64,000 nucleotides of DNA from Deltaproteobacteria bacterium. Its GTDB lineage: Bacteria > Myxococcota_A > Polyangia > Nannocystales > Nannocystaceae. The stretch covers positions 1,302,001 to 1,366,000 of the forward strand of contig JADJEE010000001.1 in assembly GCA_016709225.1 (NCBI GenBank), in the 5' to 3' direction. A program made the translations under genes and the position numbers. Positions 8,501 through 16,816 of the stretch are shown piece by piece. The notes under the pieces were generated by a model. That model had not been told where the DNA came from. It did not search any database and saw only the letters and a list, made by a program, of their open reading frames with translations. Each line of letters opens with the position of its first letter. Positions within the stretch are counted from its first letter, which is position 1.

Positions 8501-11277
8501 TGCTCGCGCGCGGGGTCCCGCTCGAAGTGGTCGCCAGGTTCGTCGACGCCGAGTCGCCGCTGCGGGGACAGATCGGCGCGGGCACCGAGTTCGACGTCGG
8601 CGGCACGCTGTCGCGGCCCGCGGTCGAGGGCAAGATCACCCTGGTGGGCCTGTCGGCCTATGGCATCGCGCTCGGCAGCGGCGCGCTCGAGATCGAGAGC
8701 GACGACGCGGCCGCGGTGGGCTCGCTGCTGGCCCACCGCGAGGTGTGGGCCAAGGGCGAGCTGTCGACCGGTGAGCGCCGCGGCGGTCGCATCGACTGGT
8801 CGATCGACGCGGTGGTCGCGATCGGCAAGCGCACCAAGGCCGGCACCACGCCGCCGATCGCCGCGCAGGTCGACGTCGGCTTCGATCGCATCGCGCTGCC
8901 GTTGGTGCTGCGGGCCTCGGGGGTCGATCCCGAGGGATTGCAGGGCGAGCTCGAGGGGCTGTCGGCCCACGTGCTGACCTGCAACGGTCGCGGCGCGATG
9001 CTGTCGGACTGTGTCGCGCGGCAGGACCCAAGCGGCGCCCAGAGCCTGGCCGTGACGCTCGGCATGGATCGCGCGTGGGTGCGGGCGCGCTCGCGCTCGG
9101 CGGTCGCGCAGCAGCAGCGCGCCAAGGCCAGCAACCCCTGCACGGTCGCGGGCACGCTGTGCGCCGATGGTCTGCAGGCCACCGTCGACGGCGAGCGCCT
9201 GCGGCTCGAGCAGCCGCTGCGGCTGCACTCGGCCGAGGGCACCAAGGCCGAGATCGCCGGCAGCTTCGATCTGCAGACGCCGCCGCCGGCCCCACCGGTG
9301 GTGGCGGCAGCCGCATGTCGGGCCCCGCCGCCGCCGCCACCCAAGCCCGAGGGGCTCGCGCCCGACGACACCACGGCCCCCGGGCACGCGACCCTGCGCG
9401 GGACCATCGCGCTCGGTGCACTGCAGGCGATGCTCAGCCCGCTCGGCATCAACACCGCCAAGGGCTCGCTCGAGGTCGACCTCGCGGTCGACGGGCCGGT
9501 GCAGCAGCCTGCGCTGGCCGGCCGCATCGACCTGCGGCGCGGCGGCGAGAGCCTGTGGCTGCAGCCGAGTGGCGTACCCACGCCGCTCGAGTTCACCGAG
9601 ATCACCCTCGGCATCACGCCGCAGTGGCTGTCGGCCCGCGGCACCCTCGAGGTCTACGGCGAGTCGCTGCAGTTCGGTCAGGTGGCGGGCGAGCGCACCG
9701 GCGTCGCGTTCGCGGGCCCCTGCAGCGGTCACTTCGACCTCGCCGCCGAGGGCACGCTCGGCGTGCGCTTGCTGGCCCAGCTGGTCGGCGACGCGGCCGC
9801 GGGCGCGCAGGGTGGCATCGACGTGCGCCAGGCGGTCGCCAGCGGCACGCTGTCACCGTTCACGCTCGAGCGCGCCGAGGGCACGCTCGGCTTCTTCGAT
9901 CACGATCTCTCGCTGGGCGCGTTCGCCGGGCTCGAGTCGGTCACGCTCACCGGTGGCGAGGTCGAGCTGGCGCGCTGTGGCGGCAGCCACGACTGCAGCG
10001 CCGCCGACATCCCCGACGGCGCGATCGCGTTGTACGTCGGAGCCCGCGGCGCGCCGGCGCCGAGCCCCGGCCCCAAGGCGATCCGTGCCGAGTTCGGCAG
10101 TCGCGGTCGCGCCAGCCTGTGGGGCCGCGCGTACGTCGACGGCACCACCTTCACGCCGCTGCACACCGAGCTCGACGTGCGACTCGACGACGTTGCCTAT
10201 CGCAACTACGACGCCCGTGGGCGGCCGGTCGCCGAGGCCGAGGTCTCGAGTCCGCTGCTGGCGCTGCGCGGCACCGATCCGATCGTCGTGAAGGGCGACG
10301 TCGAGCTGGCCCGCGCGCGCTACGTCAAGGACGCGATCCAGGGCGCCGACATCCTCGCGTTGACCGACAGCGTCGAGCTCGCCGAGGCGCCGCCACCCGA
10401 CTTCGTGCGCAACCTGCAGTTCGATCTGCACGTCGAGTCCGACGACCCGCTGCGGGTCGAGAACAACATCGCCAGCGGCGTCGAGGCCAACGCCGACGTG
10501 GTCGTCAGCGGCACCTACGACGCCCCCGAGTTCGCCGGCCGCATCGACTTCGAGTCGGGCGGACGCGTCGACCTGCCGTTCCTCACCGGCACCTACGAGC
10601 TGCAGCGCGGCCGCGTGAACCTGCTGGGCGACATCGACGAGGCCGAGGTCGATCTGTTGGCGTTGCGGCAGGAGCCGATCTACGTCGACGCGCAGCCGCG
10701 GCAGCTGCAGCTGCTGTTGGCAGGCACGCTGGCCGAGATCCGCTGGACCTGCCTCACCGACGGCGACACCGGTGCGGCCCAGCAGACCGCACGCTCGTGC
10801 TTCGACTACCTCGTGCTCGGCACCGGCGACGTGCAGGTGTCCGAGGCCGACGTGCGCCGCTTCGGCGGAGGCGGCCTCTCCGAGGCCCGCAAGCCGCTGC
10901 AGGTCGTCGGGCACGTGACCGAGCTCGACCTCGACGAGCGGGCGGCGAAGGCGGTTCCGCGTGCGCGCGGCTACGTCCCCGACATGCGCCTACGACTGGG
11001 GCAGATCGGCCCGGAGCTGCAGGTCTCGACCCCCCGCTCGTGGTTCGACTTCGACTACGGGCGGCTGTCGTTCGGCTGGGACTACACCCGCGGCTATCCC
11101 GGCTTTTTCCTGCGCCAGAGCCGTCAGCTGACCGTGCGACTCGAGCTGCTCGAGCCCATCACGCTGGAGTTCAGCCGCCGCATCCGCTCCTACCTCAACC
11201 AGCGCGTGGTGTTCGATCCGCTCACGCAGCGCACGGTCGAGCTGCGCTTCGACGTCTCGGTGCCGAGCGCCAAGTGA
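5518..11277 (+). CDS. tamB: TamB-like translocation and assembly module protein
   Basis: 1919 residues. TamB is an inner-membrane-anchored, periplasm-spanning beta-helical protein that works with an Omp85 partner in lipid or protein transfer to the outer membrane. Seen: a single strongly hydrophobic segment at about 187-215, followed by the AsmA/TamB-like start (GKVSGLLEGELEMKSIHWNG), a very long run of beta-strand-rich repeats, and a C-terminal domain ending in YTRGYPGFFLRQSR and LEFSRRIRSYLNQ, typical of the TamB C-terminus. Oddity: about 185 residues of helical, charged sequence precede the membrane segment, whereas TamB normally begins with it. The TTG start at 5518 is tentative; ATG at 5662 (residue 49) is an alternative. 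The partner gene follows 54 bp downstream. Confidence 0.82.
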   Translation: MTPAGAIAASRPYDAELLAFGRERLERLCGRLRVRHLYPVGADPALLLMAWQELDRRRAVAKAGRSRRGDRRQLAAILAAYVKRDAVARDMRLLFDLPAARSESIRRLPAVVEEAVAALPEPQRVPMRAHLRDEAEAATPDVRAWRIFHDALVSSLLARPETIASLHPQIVARLASPQPLARRHPLATLLLIRLPLQLVLLVFSLLSVAYLGAYMFFNDAVLGAFVSGKVSGLLEGELEMKSIHWNGRLILDLLTGEPSYVVVEDITVYEPYKSYGGERRPTAHVERVEATLVLHEIIPWNRLAIPAMFEVPWMLHFDEVTIHGDSWFTVRGYRDEHDSRGEVALLGLRDAFQLVDQTPNDRRGLSFAVDHASLEHVDVDVDYRELSGWRFDAGFDAGEFGLRFVSIHPLGGMPRSLPFSFDLRTQGGGGELVIDDIWVPLANFDGVHMYAGTADADYGDVRFVAGADASGSRVDADGVLRYALTRMIDPATEPLPYGTAVVWGPAPVVELRAVTREAGGILAHTLAELELPESAADGTGAAVIARIEGPISEPVYHLEAEGLVLDPLDEPAWTVDDARLSVRLASEPAPERWAAYYEGPRLVATFDAFEGAVLDGGVRLRDGTVATVVLPANERDAMLLDADIDLIAINPAQLVPDDASLAATAAGSANGRLAVHELRLGPVAVADPRSDGTPAPDEFGMQFTRLEFDEVAIVRDRGPADDGVPRHLGVDGILTIDERGAMTWEDLRLTTDGATLATTGALDGSWSSMRSTSLQLDIDDGAAFSRAFGLPVLVDELRAQLDLSGPLSAPNGRDGKLMVRPHEGAVLGDTHTRLWVDRGVLHLAGDDVRVLGARGKLDVAVELFQRGQPTDDPRIRAYVDLQGVDLGALTGGEIEGMADVEVDVGDGDGKSARLSELRVGGTASVPTLRYGGTAYRGAEVAFRYADDELAIEQMVLPLHRRTAPSMGGASEIETGRIVADGTVRLQDDPELDLHVLARGVPLEVVARFVDAESPLRGQIGAGTEFDVGGTLSRPAVEGKITLVGLSAYGIALGSGALEIESDDAAAVGSLLAHREVWAKGELSTGERRGGRIDWSIDAVVAIGKRTKAGTTPPIAAQVDVGFDRIALPLVLRASGVDPEGLQGELEGLSAHVLTCNGRGAMLSDCVARQDPSGAQSLAVTLGMDRAWVRARSRSAVAQQQRAKASNPCTVAGTLCADGLQATVDGERLRLEQPLRLHSAEGTKAEIAGSFDLQTPPPAPPVVAAAACRAPPPPPPKPEGLAPDDTTAPGHATLRGTIALGALQAMLSPLGINTAKGSLEVDLAVDGPVQQPALAGRIDLRRGGESLWLQPSGVPTPLEFTEITLGITPQWLSARGTLEVYGESLQFGQVAGERTGVAFAGPCSGHFDLAAEGTLGVRLLAQLVGDAAAGAQGGIDVRQAVASGTLSPFTLERAEGTLGFFDHDLSLGAFAGLESVTLTGGEVELARCGGSHDCSAADIPDGAIALYVGARGAPAPSPGPKAIRAEFGSRGRASLWGRAYVDGTTFTPLHTELDVRLDDVAYRNYDARGRPVAEAEVSSPLLALRGTDPIVVKGDVELARARYVKDAIQGADILALTDSVELAEAPPPDFVRNLQFDLHVESDDPLRVENNIASGVEANADVVVSGTYDAPEFAGRIDFESGGRVDLPFLTGTYELQRGRVNLLGDIDEAEVDLLALRQEPIYVDAQPRQLQLLLAGTLAEIRWTCLTDGDTGAAQQTARSCFDYLVLGTGDVQVSEADVRRFGGGGLSEARKPLQVVGHVTELDLDERAAKAVPRARGYVPDMRLRLGQIGPELQVSTPRSWFDFDYGRLSFGWDYTRGYPGFFLRQSRQLTVRLELLEPITLEFSRRIRSYLNQRVVFDPLTQRTVELRFDVSVPSAK

Positions 11278-11331
11278 GCCCCTGCGCGCCCGCGAGGCGC
11301 GGCCAAACCGGGTGACAAGAGCGGCGGACCT

Positions 11332-14300
11332 GTGCGATCCCTTCGGGCGTTCGTGCGCGCGACCACGGCAGTTGTGCTGGCCTGCTGCCTCGCGCTGTGG
11401 TCGGCGTGGGCCCGGGCCGAGCCGGCCGAGCCGACACCGCCCCGGCGTGAGGACGGCGGCGTGGTCGAGCGCGGTGACGCCGAGCTCGCGGCGCAGGACG
11501 AGATCGATCGACGCGCGCGCGAACAGGAGATCCGTGCGGCCGCCCAGGACGCCGCCGGTGACACCGACGATCCCGCCGGCGACACCGACCCGCCCGCCGG
11601 CGACACCGACCCAGCCGATACCGACACCGACGCCGACGATCCCGAGGTCGACGCGGCGGCGGTCACCGACGCGGCTCCGCCGGGCACGGCGCGCGAGCAG
11701 ACCGACGCCGTGCTCGCGGACGACGGCTCGGCCCCCGGCGCGATCGAGATCGCGGATCCGATGGCACCGGTGGAGGCCGCGCTCGAGGGCCTGCGTGAGC
11801 ACGGCATCTCGGTGTCGCCGCCGACGCGCACGTCGAACCGCCTGCAGGGCGACGTGCTCAAGACCACCCTTCGCGGGTCGGAGCACGCCTACGTGCTGTT
11901 CGTGCTCGAGAACGTCGCGGCCGACGGCTACCTCGTGCTGCTACGGCCGCTCGATCGCGATGTCTACGAGTTGGTGGTGCTGCGGGCGCGCCCCGGGCAA
12001 GAGCGTGGGCTCGCGCTCATCGGGGTCGACGACGTCGACATCGAGGGCCAGTTCCGCGGCGGCGAGGGCCCCGACACCATCGGCAAGCTCATCGACGTGC
12101 AGGCGGGCTTGCTGCTGCCGATCGAGGTCACCGACACGCTGCGGCAGACCGGCTACCGCGCGACCTTGGTGCCGATCGGTCCTGGCCACGTGCGGCTCGC
12201 CGTGCGGCCCGGTCGCGCGATTCGTCGCGTTCGCGTGCACGGTCACACGCCGTTGTTCGAGCGCGAGCTGCGACGGGTGCTGTCACTCGACGCCCGCCCC
12301 GGCTCGCTGGCGCCCACGCAGTGCATCGACAAGACGCTCCTGCGCACCCGCGAGCAGCGTCGCAAGCTGCCGCCGCTGTGCCGCGCGGGTGACCTGGTCT
12401 GCGAGGCATGGGAGCAGATCGAGCGCACTCGCATCGAGCGCTACCTGTTCGACGAGGGCTACTTGAAGGGCGAGGTCCGCTTCGCGTTCGCGTGCGGCAA
12501 GCACCCCGGCGAGGCCGATCTGCACGTCGTGCTCGACAAGCACCACGCCTTTCGCACCAAGAACCCGGTCGTCACCGGTAACCTCGGCACGCCCGAGCAA
12601 CGCTGGGTGCGGCGGGTGTTCAAGCCGACCTTCGGACCGGTGCTGCCGATCCCCAAACGCATCACCCGCAAGCACGTCGAGGACGCGCGCGCGAAGGTCG
12701 AGCACGAGTACGCGGTGCCGCGCGCGGGCCCCAGCGGCCGCGCCCGTCGGGCGCTCGCGCTGCCCTACCCTGGCGTGCGCGTCGAGACCAACTTCGACCG
12801 CCTGCGGCGCAGCGACGTCACGACCAATCGCACCATCGAGCTGAAGGTCGACGTCCAGCTCGGCAAGGGCGTCGCGACCGATTTCCTCGGTGAGTCGCGG
12901 CTGTCGGAGAACCGCCTGCGTCGACAGCTCCAGCTGTTCGATCGCCGCGAGGCCGCCAATGCCGGCACCGCCTCGCGCGAGGCGGCGAACCTGCGCAGCT
13001 ACTACCAGGATCGCGGCTTCATGCTCGCCGAGGTCGATGGCGCGTTCCAGGACTTCGGCGGCCTGCACAAGCTGACCTTCAGCATCCAGGAGGGCCCGCG
13101 CGTGCGCGTGCGCGCGGTCGACCAGACGACGCGCGGTCGGCTGCTGCCGCAGGTGCAGGCCGACATCGACCGCGAGATCGGTCGCAGCCGCGAGCTTCGC
13201 AGCGGCGCGGCGTTCAGCGACGTCGCCGCGCGCAAGCACCTCGCGACCGTGCTCACCGCCTACGCCAAGCGCGGCTACCTCTGCGCTCGCGCCCAGGTCC
13301 GCGTCGGCTTCTGGAAGGGCGCGCTCGACGAAGACGGCCAGTCGGCGGTGCTCGACCTCGGCCAGGTCGGTGAGGACAGCGGCGCCGCGGCGTGGCTGAA
13401 GGCCGCCGGCTCCGGGTTGTCGGCCCAGGGGCTCGACGCGCTGATGAAGCAGCGACGCGCGGGCCTGTGGGTGCGCGTCGAGGTCGACGCGGGGCCACGC
13501 GTCATCACCTCGGGCCGCGAGCTGGTGCGCCACCTCGAGGTGCAGATCCCCGGCTCGCGCGAGGTCGACGCGCTGCCCGAGACCACCGGCGCCTGGGGGC
13601 CGCCGCGGCTGTTCCGCGACGGCCCGCTGCGCCGACGCAACGACGAGAGCGCCGGCCGCATCCCGGTGCGCTTGACGCTCGACCGCGAGGTCGAGCGCGA
13701 CATCGTGCGGCGCTACCAAGCCAGCGGCTACCCGCTGGGTGACGCGGAGCTGCGGTGGCTCTACACCGATCGCGCCGGCGTGGTGCACCGGCTCGCGAGC
13801 GCCGACCGGCTCACCGAGCCCGAGGTCGGGCTGTGCGAGGACCATGCCGCCGACGAGGCAGTCACGGTCGACACCGAGCTCTCGGTGTACGAGGGCCGTC
13901 GCGCCCGCTTCGGTACCACGTTGGTGCGCGGCAACTTCAAGACCCGTTACCGGCGGCGCAACGGCAAGCCGGCGGCGCTGGCCCGCGAGATCGAGTGGCA
14001 CGAGGGCGACGCCTACAGCCGCACGCTGGTCGACCGCACACGCGCAGGCATCGACGGCATGGGCGTGACCGAGAACGTGGCGATCCGCCAGCAGGAGCAG
14101 AACTGCACCCTCGACAGCGATCCATCGCGGCCGTGCGTGGTGCACCAGCTCATCAGCGTCACCGAGTCGAAGGACCGTGGCATGGACCTCGAGTGGGGCT
14201 TCGGCGGCGCCACGCTCGACCCGCTGTACGCGTTCGTGCGGCCGACCTTCCCCAACATGTGGGGCACCGCGTGGGACCTCGCGTTCGACGCCCACGTCGG

Positions 14301-15384
14301 CGCCAACCTACCCTCGCTGCGCAAGGCGTTCTGCGCCGGCGAAGACTGCTACGAACGCTCGGCCCGCACCTCGCTGACGCGTCGGCGCATCGGCGGCAGC
14401 CCGCTGACCTTCGACATCACCGGTCAGGTGCAGCGCCGCGTCACGCCTGCGCGCGGCCAGATCGACAGCGCACTCGGTCACGTGCGCCTGACCTGGCCGG
14501 TGAACCGCAACTGGCAGGTCTACATCGGCTATCTGTTCCAGGCGGCGAACATCTCGAAGGACCTCATCAAGCCGACGCTCGGGGCCGACAGCGGCTGCGG
14601 CAGCACCGGCACCGGCAGCTGCCGTCCGCCCAACCGCGGCGAGTCGATCGTGCCCGATCGCACCGGCGCGCTGCAGACCGGCGCGCGCTGGGAGAAGGTC
14701 GACAACGCCTTCAACCCCGACGACGGCATCATCGCCACCGCCGACGCGATGTTCGCGTCGCCGTGTCTGGGCGGGCAGGACTGGTGGATGCGCTTCGATT
14801 TCGGCTGGGAGCACTTCATCCCGCTGCCGGGGGCCGGCCGCCGCTTCAACTTTCGCTACGCGCTGACCTACGGCCACGAGGTGCCGATCCCGCTCACGCG
14901 GACGTGTGGTCGGCAAGGCGGCGCCCGCACGACCAGCGTGCCCGAGGTGTGGCGCTACTTCGGCGGTGGCACCCGCGACCTGGGCCTGCGCGGCATCCTG
15001 CCGCAGACCATGCTGCTCGACGTCGAGCAGATCCGTGGCCCGTTCGGCACCCACACCCTGCGGCCGACCGCGGAGGGCGGGCACATCCGCGCGCTCGGGA
15101 CCGTCGCGCTGCAGTTCGTCAGCGTGCGCAACTTCCTGGGCGGGCGGCTGGCGCACTCGGTGTTCCTCGACTTCGGCGTGCTCACGCCGCACTGGCGGCA
15201 GGTGGTCTTCAACCGCGACTTCCGGCGCTCGGTCGGCGTGAACTTCATCAAGTGGGACATCCGCATCGTGACGGTGTCACTGGGCTACGCGGTGCTGGTG
15301 CCCAACTGGATCTGGAAGGGCAACGTGCGTGCGGTCGACGACCACAACGGCCGCTTCGTCTTCGACGTCGGCGCGACCTTCTAG
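11332..15384 (+). CDS. tamA: Omp85-family outer-membrane assembly protein (TamA/BamA-like)
   Basis: 1350 residues, more than twice a typical TamA. A signal peptide (1-29, hydrophobic VVLACCLALWSAWARA then EP) is followed by a Thr/Asp/Pro repeat region (about 75-115, AGDTD units), a large periplasmic part consistent with several POTRA-like domains (for example YYQDRGFMLAEVDG, and YQASGYPLGDAELRWLY), and a C-terminal surface-antigen barrel ending ...GRFVFDVGATF. The terminal Phe and alternating hydrophobics match an outer-membrane beta-signal. Position directly after tamB supports a TamA role. GTG start chosen because the signal peptide begins there; in-frame upstream sequence is short. The stop TAG shares its last two bases with the palindrome that follows. 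Confidence 0.83.
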   Translation: MRSLRAFVRATTAVVLACCLALWSAWARAEPAEPTPPRREDGGVVERGDAELAAQDEIDRRAREQEIRAAAQDAAGDTDDPAGDTDPPAGDTDPADTDTDADDPEVDAAAVTDAAPPGTAREQTDAVLADDGSAPGAIEIADPMAPVEAALEGLREHGISVSPPTRTSNRLQGDVLKTTLRGSEHAYVLFVLENVAADGYLVLLRPLDRDVYELVVLRARPGQERGLALIGVDDVDIEGQFRGGEGPDTIGKLIDVQAGLLLPIEVTDTLRQTGYRATLVPIGPGHVRLAVRPGRAIRRVRVHGHTPLFERELRRVLSLDARPGSLAPTQCIDKTLLRTREQRRKLPPLCRAGDLVCEAWEQIERTRIERYLFDEGYLKGEVRFAFACGKHPGEADLHVVLDKHHAFRTKNPVVTGNLGTPEQRWVRRVFKPTFGPVLPIPKRITRKHVEDARAKVEHEYAVPRAGPSGRARRALALPYPGVRVETNFDRLRRSDVTTNRTIELKVDVQLGKGVATDFLGESRLSENRLRRQLQLFDRREAANAGTASREAANLRSYYQDRGFMLAEVDGAFQDFGGLHKLTFSIQEGPRVRVRAVDQTTRGRLLPQVQADIDREIGRSRELRSGAAFSDVAARKHLATVLTAYAKRGYLCARAQVRVGFWKGALDEDGQSAVLDLGQVGEDSGAAAWLKAAGSGLSAQGLDALMKQRRAGLWVRVEVDAGPRVITSGRELVRHLEVQIPGSREVDALPETTGAWGPPRLFRDGPLRRRNDESAGRIPVRLTLDREVERDIVRRYQASGYPLGDAELRWLYTDRAGVVHRLASADRLTEPEVGLCEDHAADEAVTVDTELSVYEGRRARFGTTLVRGNFKTRYRRRNGKPAALAREIEWHEGDAYSRTLVDRTRAGIDGMGVTENVAIRQQEQNCTLDSDPSRPCVVHQLISVTESKDRGMDLEWGFGGATLDPLYAFVRPTFPNMWGTAWDLAFDAHVGANLPSLRKAFCAGEDCYERSARTSLTRRRIGGSPLTFDITGQVQRRVTPARGQIDSALGHVRLTWPVNRNWQVYIGYLFQAANISKDLIKPTLGADSGCGSTGTGSCRPPNRGESIVPDRTGALQTGARWEKVDNAFNPDDGIIATADAMFASPCLGGQDWWMRFDFGWEHFIPLPGAGRRFNFRYALTYGHEVPIPLTRTCGRQGGARTTSVPEVWRYFGGGTRDLGLRGILPQTMLLDVEQIRGPFGTHTLRPTAEGGHIRALGTVALQFVSVRNFLGGRLAHSVFLDFGVLTPHWRQVVFNRDFRRSVGVNFIKWDIRIVTVSLGYAVLVPNWIWKGNVRAVDDHNGRFVFDVGATF

Positions 15385-15546
15385 TACCTCGACACAGCGA
15401 TTGTGATGGGTCAGAACGCCGTCATGGCCGCGACTCCGCAAGGCGCCGTGCCGCGGGAATACCGGGCGTATTTCAAGGTGCGGCAACGCAGCGAGGCGCG
15501 GTCAGGGCGGTGTTATGGCCCGTCACAATCGCTGTGTCGAGGTACT
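15383..15546. repeat. 164-nt imperfect palindrome (long hairpin; MITE-like or structured RNA)
   Basis: The outer 24 nt (15383-15406 and 15523-15546, AGTACCTCGACACAGCGATT... ) are perfectly inverted. Pairing continues inward to 15436/15493 with three purine mismatches (15414, 15424, 15433) and five positions that are G-U in a plus-strand transcript. Inside are a second stem (15449-15454 with 15480-15485) and an apical hairpin (15457-15462 with 15468-15473, loop CGGGC). The left arm begins inside the tamA stop codon. No transposase or clear target duplication is visible and no T-run follows, so it is not a standard terminator. Confidence 0.85.
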
Positions 15547-15578
15547 CGCCGCCGCCGCGGGCTCGCGCGGTCGCGTGG

Positions 15579-15584
15579 TATGGT
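15579..15584 (+). promoter_or_regulatory. Extended -10 box TATGGT, near-leaderless promoter
   Basis: TG at 15576-15577, one base, then TATGGT; nine bases to the ATG at 15594, no ribosome-binding site. It lies just outside the right arm of the palindrome. Confidence 0.5.
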
Positions 15585-15593
15585 CGCCGCCAC

Positions 15594-16283
15594 ATGGCCC
15601 TGCTGCGCGCGCTCTCGCGATCGATCAAGCACCTGCGCGAGCGGGCCGCGGGGCTCTCACGTCGCGTGGACTTCGAGCTGCCGTGCCAAGGCCTCGGCAG
15701 CGAGTACGGCCGCCACGCGGTGTGCCTCGAGCGCATCCGCCCCGGTGCAGTGGTCTACTCGTTCGGACTCGGGCTCGACATCAGCTTCGATCTCGAGCTC
15801 ATCGATCGCACCGGTGCGATGGTGTTCGGCTTCGATCCCACGCCGCGTTCGATCGCCTACGTGAAGCAACAGGCGCTGCCGGTGGGCTTCGAGCTGCGCG
15901 AGTACGGCGTGGGTGATCACGACGGCGTGGTCACCTTCCACGCGCCGGAGAACCCCGAGCACATCTCGCACTCGATGGTCGCGCGCAAGGGCGCGGCGAC
16001 CCACGAGTTCCCCATCAAGCGGCTGTCGACCATCATGCGCGAGCACGGCCACCGCCGCCTCGACGTGCTCAAGATGGACGTCGAGGGCGCCGAGTACGAC
16101 GTGCTCGATCAGCTGATTGCACAGAAGCTCGACATCGATCAGCTGCTCATCGAGTTCCATCACCAGCTGCCCGGCATCCCACCGGCCCGCACTGCGCGGG
16201 CGCTGCAGGCCCTGCGTGACGGCGGCTGGGGCGTGGTGCACGTGGCCGCGAACCTGCGCGAGTTCTCGCTCGCACGACGGTGA
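15594..16283 (+). CDS. FkbM-family methyltransferase
   Basis: 229 residues. FkbM-type enzymes transfer a methyl group from S-adenosylmethionine, usually to sugar or polyketide hydroxyls. Seen: the family N-terminal region with GAVVYSFGLGLDISFDLEL (residues about 50-68, the SAM-binding G-loop equivalent), FGFDPTPRSIAYV (an acidic residue after the second strand), and the highly typical LKMDVEGAEYDVLDQL near residue 160. There is no signal peptide, so it is cytoplasmic. ATG 15594 is used; it follows the palindrome by 47 nt and a -10 box by 9 nt. No glycosyltransferase or biosynthetic cluster surrounds it, so the substrate is unknown. Confidence 0.88.
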   Translation: MALLRALSRSIKHLRERAAGLSRRVDFELPCQGLGSEYGRHAVCLERIRPGAVVYSFGLGLDISFDLELIDRTGAMVFGFDPTPRSIAYVKQQALPVGFELREYGVGDHDGVVTFHAPENPEHISHSMVARKGAATHEFPIKRLSTIMREHGHRRLDVLKMDVEGAEYDVLDQLIAQKLDIDQLLIEFHHQLPGIPPARTARALQALRDGGWGVVHVAANLREFSLARR

Positions 16284-16286
16284 TGG

Positions 16287-16772
16287 TCACTTCTTCGGCG
16301 GCGGCGGAGCGCTCTGCACCCGGCCGCTCTCGCGCTCGGCCGCGGTCGCCGGGCGCACGGCCTCGACCCGCACGCCCATCGTGATCTTCTGATCCGCCAG
16401 CGGGTGGATGAAGCGCACCGTGACGGTGTCGGCATCGCAGTCGACCACGCGCAGTCGCACGGTCTGCCCGCCGGCGCCGGCCTCGAACTGCGCACCGACC
16501 TCGAGCTTGGCCTCGGCCGGGAACTCGCGCCGCGACAGCTGCCGCGTGGGGCCGTCGCCGGCGCGGCCGAAGGCCTCCTCGGGCGGGAACTCGAAGGTCG
16601 CCTCGGTGCCGGCCTCCATGCCGACCAGGCGCTTGTCGAGGCCGGGGATCAGCCCCGAGCGGCCCGCGAGGAACGAGATCGGACCGCTGATGTCCGAGTT
16701 CTCGATGATCTCTCCGGCCTCGTTCGTGATGTCGTAGCTGAGCGTGACGACGGTGTCGGGCGCGACCTTCAT
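16287..16772 (-). CDS. SlyD-like FKBP-type peptidyl-prolyl cis-trans isomerase
   Basis: 161 residues. The N-terminus (VTLSYDITNEAGEIIENSD) and GLIPGLDKRLVGMEAG match the split FKBP fold. The following FPPEEAFG and the middle segment up to about residue 130 match the inserted flap (IF) chaperone domain of SlyD/FkpB-type enzymes, and RFIHPLADQKITMGVRVEAVR returns to the FKBP fold. There is no His/Cys-rich metal tail as in E. coli SlyD; the tail is short and Pro/Lys-rich. No signal peptide, so cytoplasmic folding helper. A near-leaderless promoter precedes it. It converges on the FkbM gene with 3 bp between stop codons. Confidence 0.9.
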   Translation of the reverse strand: MKVAPDTVVTLSYDITNEAGEIIENSDISGPISFLAGRSGLIPGLDKRLVGMEAGTEATFEFPPEEAFGRAGDGPTRQLSRREFPAEAKLEVGAQFEAGAGGQTVRLRVVDCDADTVTVRFIHPLADQKITMGVRVEAVRPATAAERESGRVQSAPPPPKK

Positions 16773-16782
16773 CAGGGCCTGG

Positions 16783-16788
16783 AGTATC
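16783..16788 (-). promoter_or_regulatory. Extended -10 box GATACT, near-leaderless promoter
   Basis: Minus strand: TGC then GATACT, 10 nt before the ATG at 16772, no ribosome-binding site. Confidence 0.5.
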
Positions 16789-16816
16789 GCACAACCGCCG
16801 GGGGCTTGGGGGCGCC

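Noticed and set aside
6931..9732. Long minus-strand open frame opposite tamB
   Set aside because: Shadow of the GC-rich tamB codons; His/Arg/Val-rich with no motif.
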